A stretch of 12,228 bases of DNA. Source: an uncultured Fusibacter sp. Its GTDB lineage: Bacteria; Bacillota; Clostridia; Peptostreptococcales; Acidaminobacteraceae. Below, one piece after another: positions 6,835 through 12,228 of this stretch (positions are counted from its first letter, which is position 1; every line of letters starts with the position of its first letter). The notes beneath the pieces are model-generated. The model made no database searches. It saw nothing but the letters and a program-made list of their open reading frames with translations, and was not told the DNA's origin. Location: NCBI GenBank assembly GCA_937958285.1, contig CALFXQ010000178.1:1-12228 (forward strand), written 5' to 3'. Made by a program: the position numbers and the translations under genes.

Positions 6835-7374
6835 TCGAAAAATAAAGTAGAAGTCAAAATTCACGGTCAAGAATACAAGCTGATGAGTGAAGATTCCCAC
6901 GAGTATATGCAAGTGTTGGCAAAGTTTTTAGATTCTCGCATGGAAGAAATTGCAAAAGGCAATAAAAAGCTCTCTACGGCCATGGTTGCTGTGCTATCGG
7001 CGCTCAATGTGGCAGACGATTATTTTAAGTTAAAAGAAGCGTACAACGCCCTAGAACTCACATGTCATAAGAACGAGCAATCCCCACAGGCCTCGGTGCA
7101 AGATGGCCTAAAAAAGCTCGACGATTTAAAGACAGAACTCGACAAACGCGATCGAGAATACGAAACGATGATCAACCGATTCGAAGAACTCATGCAGAGT
7201 TCGAGCATCTACGAAGAAGAACTCGATAGCCTCAGACAGAAACTATCGATTCTCAGCCACGAGCTACACGCCAAAGAGAAGCAACTTTTGCATTCTGACG
7301 ACAATATAAAGAGGTTAGAACGCGAAGTTGATGCACTCAAGGGAAAACGGGAACACATTGAAATGTCAGAGTAA
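6832..7374 (+). CDS. zapA: Cell division protein ZapA with extended C-terminal coiled coil
   Basis: This is a cytoplasmic FtsZ-binding protein that bundles FtsZ filaments at the division ring. The N-terminal part (about 4-70) is a ZapA domain: beta strands in KVEVKIHGQEYKLMS, then helices containing DSRMEEIAKGN and the alanine-rich segment STAMVAVLSALNVADDY (48-64). The protein is 180 aa, about twice the length of the minimal ZapA of Bacillus or E. coli (about 85-110 aa). The extra part (about 90-178) is highly charged with regular leucines and predicts a long coiled coil. Longer ZapA forms of this kind occur in Clostridia. Its own promoter lies just upstream and a terminator-like hairpin follows within 4 bases of the stop. 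The family call rests on the N-terminus; the role of the tail is unknown. Confidence 0.85.
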   Translation: MSKNKVEVKIHGQEYKLMSEDSHEYMQVLAKFLDSRMEEIAKGNKKLSTAMVAVLSALNVADDYFKLKEAYNALELTCHKNEQSPQASVQDGLKKLDDLKTELDKRDREYETMINRFEELMQSSSIYEEELDSLRQKLSILSHELHAKEKQLLHSDDNIKRLEREVDALKGKREHIEMSE

Positions 7375-7377
7375 GAT

Positions 7378-7422
7378 AAACCTTGGCAGAGCAACGGGCA
7401 AACCCGTCTGTCGAGGTTTTTT
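7378..7422 (+). terminator. Bulged terminator-like hairpin between zapA and the U32 gene
   Basis: AAACCTTGGCAG (7378-7389) pairs with CTGTCGAGGTTT (7408-7419) through 12 pairs, including two G-U. An inner ACGGG/CCCGT stem (7394-7398/7403-7407) closes a CAAA loop (7399-7402), with AGCA (7390-7393) bulged on the left side only. T residues run from 7417 to 7422. The form fits an intrinsic terminator for zapA. I see no promoter in the roughly 30 bases between it and the U32 gene, so partial read-through or regulation at this hairpin is likely. Confidence 0.75.
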
Positions 7423-7452
7423 ATCGTTTAAGATAGGCTTAAGGAGGTTTCA

Positions 7453-9729
7453 ATGGGTGAATTACTAGCACCAGTTGGCAATTTAGAAATGTTGCAGGCT
7501 GCTATTGACGCTGGCGCTGATGCCGTCTTTATGGCGGGTCCCAACTACGGAGCCAGAGCCAAAGAGGCAAATTTTTCTATAGAATCGCTGAAGCAAGCCA
7601 TAGATCTTGCTCATCTTTACGGGGTGCGCGTCTATGTCACCCTCAATACGCTCATCAAAGAAGCCGAATGGTCCGACTGCAAAAAATACATCGATCAGTT
7701 GGTCGACTTGGCCATAGATGCGCTAATTGTTCAAGATATAGGTGTGGTGCACTACTGTAGACATAGACATCCTCAGCTTCCCCTTCATGCAAGTACACAA
7801 ATGGCCATCTCAGATGAAGTAGGGCTGGTGGGGGCTAAGATGCTGGGCATAAGTCGTGTGGTTATCGCCCGAGAAACCTCTCTAAAAAATGTTCAAAGGT
7901 GGTCAAGTGCGGGTATGCCCATGGAGGTGTTCGTCCACGGCGCACTTTGCTACGCCTATTCGGGTCAGTGTTTGCTTTCTGGCATACAAGGTGGCCGTAG
8001 TGGCAATCGCGGCCAGTGTGCCCAGCCTTGCCGTCTGACCTATCGCATAGATGGCGAAGACAAGCCGCTCTACGCTATGAGTATGAAGGATTTATCTACC
8101 CTCGACCACGTGGCGACCCTGGCTAAATGCGGCGTTGCTTCGTTCAAAATTGAAGGGCGCTTGCGTAGCCCAGACTACGTGTATCACACTGTACGTGCAT
8201 ATCGCATGGCCTTAGATGGTCTTGCCGGCGAGGCGCTTGAGCCCTATAAAGCGCGCATGTATGAAGCCTTTAATCGAGAGTATACCGGTGGTCATTTGCT
8301 AGAAGATAGAGATCGTCTCAATCTGAAAATGAGTTCTAACAAGGGCGAAATGGTGGGGAAAACCCTTAAGAGCAGTCAGTATCGACTCCATTTAAGCCTA
8401 AGTGCCGATATTTATAAAGGCGATGGTCTGAAGGTTGTCTATGGCGACCAGAGTAAGGGCATCGAGGTCTTCAATATTTATTCAAATGATGGCGTAGCAT
8501 CTGAGGCAAGGGCGGGAGATCTGGTGGCCATTGACTTTAACGGTCTTGTTCCTGTGGGTTCCACTGTGTACCGCACCCGTTCAAAGAAGCTCACAGACCT
8601 TCGAATCGAAGGTCAGGGAAAGCGCCGTGTTGCAGTTGTTGGACACTTTAGCGCAGCGCTGGGTCAACCGGCTGTTTTGACGATATCCGATGGTGTAAAC
8701 GAGGTTACAATCACCAGTGCCGATGCAATTTCTGAGGCTAAAACAGCTGCAGCCACTGAAGCACAGGTTGTCTCAAGCCTTGAAAAGCTCGGCGATACCG
8801 TTTATGCATGGCAATCGCTTCACGTGACATTGGGCGATGGGCTCTTTATGGCAAAGGCTATGCTCAACGGCCTTCGCCGCGATGCCATTCACGCGCTAAG
8901 TGAAGCGCGTCTCTCGCAATATGGCCATAGTGGCACCCCTGCTAAGACGGGGGATGTCATTGCAAATAAAGCATGCAGTGGTGTGAAACAAATACCAAAT
9001 TGGCATATTTACGTCTATCAATACGATCAAATACGGGCGTGTTTCGACAGCGCAAATGCTGCATCTTTGCCAACCGATGAGCTTAGAATCTTTATGTCGA
9101 AAGCGCTGCTATGTAGGGCATTAACTGACGAAGACTTTTCGGGCGCAGAGAAGTTAAGCCTTGTAGAGGCGATTTCTCCCTTTGAAAGGTTAGAATGTGC
9201 ATCTTTAGAAAATGATACAAGCCCCATTGGCATCTCTCACTTTAGTCAAGCCATTGTGGCGAAGCGCTGCGCAATGACTCTGGGCATAGCCTCGACGGTC
9301 ATGAACCTAGAAGCACTAAGGGCATGGCAGAGCATAGGAGTAGATGATGTGTTGGCCAGCGTAGAACTAGCACCTAAAGAAATGACGTCGCTTACTGAAA
9401 AGGGTGCTCGGGCGATGGTTTACGGGCAGCTTCCGGCGATGTATACGCGAACTTGCCCAAAAAAGGCCAAGGGCATGAGTTGTAGGGAATGCTCTGGTGC
9501 TTTTACAGTGGAGGCCAAAGAGGGGCAAAAGTTGCAAGTGCACTGCGATGGCGACTTGCTCGTATATTGGACCCGGTTGCCGATTTATCGAGATGGGGAC
9601 TGGCCTTATAAAATGGCCACTTTTGTAGATGAGTCTGCAAAGCAGACTAAGCGAATATTTGCTGCATTAATCAATGGAGAACCTTTAGAAATCGACGCGC
9701 TAGAAGCATACCAAAGGCCGGTTAACTAA
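7453..9729 (+). CDS. U32 family protein with DUF3656-type C-terminus (RlhA-like RNA hydroxylation protein)
   Basis: This is a 758-aa member of the family historically called peptidase U32. Members with this architecture include E. coli RlhA (5-hydroxycytidine in 23S rRNA), and relatives (TrhP/YrrN-YrrO) hydroxylate tRNA uridine, so an RNA hydroxylation role is more likely than proteolysis. The N-terminal TIM-barrel-like U32 domain starts at GELLAPVGNLEML. It carries the U32 signature EVFVHGALCYAYSGQCLLS (158-176) and GGRSGNRGQCAQPC (180-193). Cysteines C166, C173, C189 and C193 could hold an iron-sulfur cluster. FKIEGR (231-236) is also typical. The middle region (about 300-490) matches the beta-rich added part of long members. 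A second cysteine group (C668, C677, C680, perhaps C698) lies near the end. The ATG has AGGAGG (7442-7447) with 5-base spacing. The exact RNA target is inferred only. Confidence 0.85.
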   Translation: MGELLAPVGNLEMLQAAIDAGADAVFMAGPNYGARAKEANFSIESLKQAIDLAHLYGVRVYVTLNTLIKEAEWSDCKKYIDQLVDLAIDALIVQDIGVVHYCRHRHPQLPLHASTQMAISDEVGLVGAKMLGISRVVIARETSLKNVQRWSSAGMPMEVFVHGALCYAYSGQCLLSGIQGGRSGNRGQCAQPCRLTYRIDGEDKPLYAMSMKDLSTLDHVATLAKCGVASFKIEGRLRSPDYVYHTVRAYRMALDGLAGEALEPYKARMYEAFNREYTGGHLLEDRDRLNLKMSSNKGEMVGKTLKSSQYRLHLSLSADIYKGDGLKVVYGDQSKGIEVFNIYSNDGVASEARAGDLVAIDFNGLVPVGSTVYRTRSKKLTDLRIEGQGKRRVAVVGHFSAALGQPAVLTISDGVNEVTITSADAISEAKTAAATEAQVVSSLEKLGDTVYAWQSLHVTLGDGLFMAKAMLNGLRRDAIHALSEARLSQYGHSGTPAKTGDVIANKACSGVKQIPNWHIYVYQYDQIRACFDSANAASLPTDELRIFMSKALLCRALTDEDFSGAEKLSLVEAISPFERLECASLENDTSPIGISHFSQAIVAKRCAMTLGIASTVMNLEALRAWQSIGVDDVLASVELAPKEMTSLTEKGARAMVYGQLPAMYTRTCPKKAKGMSCRECSGAFTVEAKEGQKLQVHCDGDLLVYWTRLPIYRDGDWPYKMATFVDESAKQTKRIFAALINGEPLEIDALEAYQRPVN

Positions 9730-9733
9730 TGGT

Positions 9734-9765
9734 GTTGCCTTTTGGCAACCTTTTGGCAACTTTTT
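9734..9765 (+). terminator. Small hairpin/terminator with alternative right arms before mutS2
   Basis: GTTGCC (9734-9739) can pair with GGCAAC at 9744-9749 (TTTT loop, then CTTTT) or with a second GGCAAC at 9755-9760, which is followed by TTTTT (9761-9765). The 11-base unit CTTTTGGCAAC appears twice in succession (9739-9749 and 9750-9760), with a third, partial TTTTGGCA at 9762-9769. Either fold is only 6 bp long, so termination may be weak. The region occupies most of the 60-base gap between the U32 gene and mutS2, and I see no promoter in it. Confidence 0.5.
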
Positions 9766-9789
9766 GGCACTGAGAACAAGGAGTAAGGC

Positions 9790-12216
9790 ATGAACGAAAA
9801 GAGCCTACGGGTCTTAGAATATGTAAAGATAAAGGAGATGCTAGAGGGATATTGCGTTTCCGAAGCCGCTAAGGAGTGGGCGAGAAACCTACTTCCTGGG
9901 CACGATAAATCGATGGTGATGCACTGGCAGGCAGAAACCACAGAAGCACAGCGGGTGATGCTCAAGTCCGGGCAGGTGCACATTGGGAAGATCATGAATA
10001 TTGAGCCTTCTCTCAAAATGGCAGAGATTGGATCGACGCTTTATAACAGAGCGCTACTAGATATTGGAGATACTATAAGAACCGCGCGATTGCTCAAAGG
10101 CTTTGTCGAAAGACAACCTGACGATGCCTTGGCCCTTCCTATTTTGACCTCTCATATTGTGTACATCGGAAGCTTTAAAGAGCTAGAAAGCGTAATCGAG
10201 CGCTGTATTTTAAACGACACAGACATTTCTGACGACGCATCGCCAAAGCTTCGCAGCATCAGACGATCTATTGAATCCAAACATCAACAGATTCGCTCTA
10301 AGCTCGATAAAATCATAAGTTCCGATAGCATGCAGCGCTATCTACAAGATGCACTGGTCACCATTCGCCAAGACCGCTTTGTGATTCCCGTTAAGGCGGA
10401 GCACAAGACGCACATTAAGGGCCTTATACACGATCAAAGCGCCAGTGGGGCGACCTTCTACATTGAGCCCATAGAAATTGTTGAACTCAACAACCAGCTA
10501 AAAGAACTCGACATCGAAGAGCGACGCGAAATAGAGCGCATTCTCAAGGAAATTACAGGTCAAGTGGCGCACGTGGTAGATGGCCTGCGCGCGACTTATC
10601 ATGCGCTAATCGCCCTAGATTGCATCTTCGCAAAAGGCAAACTGTCCCTAAAAATGAAGGGTTCAGAGCCTGAAATTAACGCACATATGGCCATACGTAT
10701 AAGAAAGGGAAGACACCCGCTTATCGCACCAGATGTGGTTGTACCTACTGATTTTCACATGGGTGAGCACTTTAAGTCGCTTTTAATCACTGGCCCCAAT
10801 ACCGGTGGCAAGACGGTCACATTAAAAACAGTAGGTCTCTTTGCCCTAATGTGTCAGAGTGGCCTGCACTTACCTGCAGAGGAGGGGACGCGTTTTCCAA
10901 TCTTCAGCGCGGTTTACGCTGATATTGGCGACGAACAATCAATAGAGCAGAGCTTATCGACATTCTCGTCGCATATGCGCAATATCGTCGATATTTTAGA
11001 TCATATCGATGCGCATACTTTAGTGCTGTTCGACGAACTTGGCGCTGGAACAGATCCCACCGAAGGTGCGGCTTTGGCGATGGCCATTTTGAATGATGTA
11101 TTAAAGCGCGGTGCTTTGAGTGTGGCGACGACGCATTACTCCGAGTTAAAACAGTTCGCCCTTGTAAATGACGGTTTCGAAAATGCATCTGTGGAGTTCA
11201 ATGTAGAGACCTTATCGCCTACATACAAGCTCCTTATTGGCGTGCCTGGCAAATCCAACGCCTACGAAATCAGTCGAAAACTGGGACTTTCAAATCCCAT
11301 CATCGAAAGTGCGAAGCGTTTTGTAGACACGGAGAGCATTGCCTTCGAAGACATACTAAATAGCATTGAAACCAACCGCAAAGAAACAGAATTGTTGCGC
11401 CTTGAGGCCGAGCAGTATCATCGAGATGCACAAACGCTAAAGCGCCGAGTGAGTCAAGAAGAAGACAAACTGCGCGAGCAACGAGAAAAAATTATGGAAA
11501 AGGCAAAGCACGAGGCTAGAGAGCTTTTAAAGCGAGCCAAAGAAGAAGCGGATTTGCTCGTCAAAGAGCTTAGGGAGATGCGGGTTACATCCGATGTCGA
11601 TAATAAAAGACTAGAGGCGATTCGCAGAGACCTAAAAGACAAGACCCATGCCCTTCAGGAGCAAGTAAACAAAGAGGCCATGTCTGGCGGTGAAGTACCC
11701 AACCCCCTAAAGTTGGGTATGGAGGTGCTCGTGACCACACTGGGACAACCTGGATCGGTTGTGTCTTTACCCGACGATAAGCAAATGGTTCAGGTTCAGG
11801 TAGGTATAATGCGCCTAAGTGTGCCTCTGAACGCACTTCGCATCTATGTTTCTCCAGAAAAACCTAAACCAACTAAGTTTTCTCCTGCCCGTAGTAAGGG
11901 TGGCAAGGGCAGCTCAGATGGACCACATGCCATTGCCGCGCGCAGTGAGATCGATCTGAGGGGTCAAAATCTCGAAGAAGCAATAATCGCTCTAGATCAA
12001 TACTTGGATCATGCAGTGCGCTCGAGTTTACAGCAAGTGTGTGTAATCCACGGCATGGGTACAGGTGTACTCAAAAAAGGACTTACTGACTTTATGCGCC
12101 GTCATGGACATGTTAAACAACAACGACCAGGCGAGTATGGTGAAGGTGGCGCAGGGGTAACGATAGTCACCTTCAACAACGACCAGGCGAGTATGGTGAA
12201 GGTGGCGCAGGGGTAA
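9790..12216 (+). CDS. mutS2: MutS2 (endonuclease/ATPase with Smr domain), 3' end altered by a tandem repeat
   Basis: MutS2 is a MutS-like ATPase without the mismatch-recognition domain. In Firmicutes it is linked to suppression of recombination and to splitting collided ribosomes (RqcU). The order here is: core and lever helices (about 1-300), ATPase with Walker A GPNTGGKT (335-342), Walker B LVLFDELGAGTDPTEG (411-426) and the ATTHYSELK motif (446-454), a long charged coiled coil (about 515-630), a KOW-like segment (about 640-688), a basic linker, and a C-terminal Smr domain from IDLRGQ (721-726) with VIHGMGTGVLKKGL (752-765). AAGGAG (9778-9783) supports the ATG. The Smr domain normally ends a few residues after GVTIVTF (789-795). 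Here the last 13 residues (NNDQASMVKVAQG) come from a second copy of a 56-bp repeat read in another frame, so the natural stop is probably missing and the true end is uncertain. Confidence 0.93.
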   Translation: MNEKSLRVLEYVKIKEMLEGYCVSEAAKEWARNLLPGHDKSMVMHWQAETTEAQRVMLKSGQVHIGKIMNIEPSLKMAEIGSTLYNRALLDIGDTIRTARLLKGFVERQPDDALALPILTSHIVYIGSFKELESVIERCILNDTDISDDASPKLRSIRRSIESKHQQIRSKLDKIISSDSMQRYLQDALVTIRQDRFVIPVKAEHKTHIKGLIHDQSASGATFYIEPIEIVELNNQLKELDIEERREIERILKEITGQVAHVVDGLRATYHALIALDCIFAKGKLSLKMKGSEPEINAHMAIRIRKGRHPLIAPDVVVPTDFHMGEHFKSLLITGPNTGGKTVTLKTVGLFALMCQSGLHLPAEEGTRFPIFSAVYADIGDEQSIEQSLSTFSSHMRNIVDILDHIDAHTLVLFDELGAGTDPTEGAALAMAILNDVLKRGALSVATTHYSELKQFALVNDGFENASVEFNVETLSPTYKLLIGVPGKSNAYEISRKLGLSNPIIESAKRFVDTESIAFEDILNSIETNRKETELLRLEAEQYHRDAQTLKRRVSQEEDKLREQREKIMEKAKHEARELLKRAKEEADLLVKELREMRVTSDVDNKRLEAIRRDLKDKTHALQEQVNKEAMSGGEVPNPLKLGMEVLVTTLGQPGSVVSLPDDKQMVQVQVGIMRLSVPLNALRIYVSPEKPKPTKFSPARSKGGKGSSDGPHAIAARSEIDLRGQNLEEAIIALDQYLDHAVRSSLQQVCVIHGMGTGVLKKGLTDFMRRHGHVKQQRPGEYGEGGAGVTIVTFNNDQASMVKVAQG

Positions 12217-12228
12217 CGATAGTCACCT
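12118..12228 (+). repeat. 56-bp-period tandem duplication at the window end
   Basis: Bases 12118-12172 are repeated exactly, all 55 of 55, at 12174-12228, separated by a single T (12173). Identity stops immediately on the left (A at 12117 against T at 12173) and is cut on the right by the end of the window. The period of 56 is not a multiple of three, so the second copy is read in a shifted frame and creates the apparent mutS2 stop at 12214-12216. An exact terminal repeat of 55 bases is what a de Bruijn assembler using k=55 can leave at a contig end. A real duplication cannot be excluded. Confidence 0.95.

Noticed and set aside
2969..7444. Identical 12-mer ATAGGCTTAAGG at 2969-2980 and 7433-7444
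   Set aside because: A few 12-base matches are expected by chance in a 12 kb window. One copy is in a promoter spacer and the other overlaps a ribosome site, so no shared role is apparent.
9726..10016. Reverse-strand open frame overlapping the start of mutS2
   Set aside because: It lies opposite the conserved mutS2 N-terminus and the repeat-rich gap, and its translation is low-complexity without motifs.
11585..11836. Reverse-strand proline-rich open frame within mutS2
   Set aside because: It is opposite the MutS2 coiled coil and linker, with no ribosome site and no family resemblance.
1..12228. Search for CRISPR arrays, insertion sequences, attachment sites, tRNA genes, or an undescribed gene cluster
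   Set aside because: No spaced repeats, terminal inverted repeats, transposase motifs or tRNA cloverleafs were seen. All sizeable coding regions belong to well-known housekeeping families in a gene order common in Clostridia.

Overview
This 12.2 kb window is a compact, all-plus-strand block of housekeeping genes. It most resembles a low-to-moderate GC Firmicute of the class Clostridia. The evidence is strong AGGAGG-type ribosome binding sites, several GTG starts, a T-box leader in front of pheST, a KtrAB potassium system, MutS2, and the order RNA methylase - pheS - pheT - zapA - U32 - mutS2, which is common in Clostridia. I cannot name the genus. I see no mobile element, CRISPR array, tRNA, rRNA or defence system.

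Layout. An intrinsic terminator of an upstream gene (19-42) is followed by an extended -10 promoter and ktrB-ktrA (115-2118), a potassium uptake channel and its nucleotide-binding gating subunit. A SpoU/TrmH-family RNA 2'-O-methyltransferase (2187-2972) follows closely, with no obvious promoter of its own. A strong promoter overlapping the end of that gene then drives a phenylalanine-type T-box leader (about 3000-3222). The leader controls pheS (3260-4279) and pheT (4290-6689), which encode the two subunits of phenylalanyl-tRNA synthetase. A perfect 10-bp terminator hairpin closes that unit. A new promoter serves zapA (6832-7374), an FtsZ-associated protein with a long added coiled coil. A bulged terminator-like hairpin separates zapA from a large U32-family protein (7453-9729; probably an RlhA-like RNA hydroxylase rather than a peptidase). 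A short repeat-rich hairpin region then precedes mutS2 (9790-12216).

How the parts work together. The T-box should couple PheST synthesis to the level of uncharged tRNA-Phe. The methylase, PheST and the U32 protein all serve translation or RNA modification. ZapA acts in division, MutS2 in ribosome rescue or recombination control, and KtrAB in potassium homeostasis.

The main anomaly is at the right edge. The last 55 bases exactly repeat bases 12118-12172, so the 3' end of mutS2 runs into a 56-bp-period tandem copy that is read out of frame. The last 13 residues of the predicted MutS2 are therefore suspect. The exact 55-base overlap at a sequence end looks more like an assembly-graph artefact than biology, although a real tandem duplication is possible. 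I did not find a convincing undescribed system. The other findings are modest, local observations.
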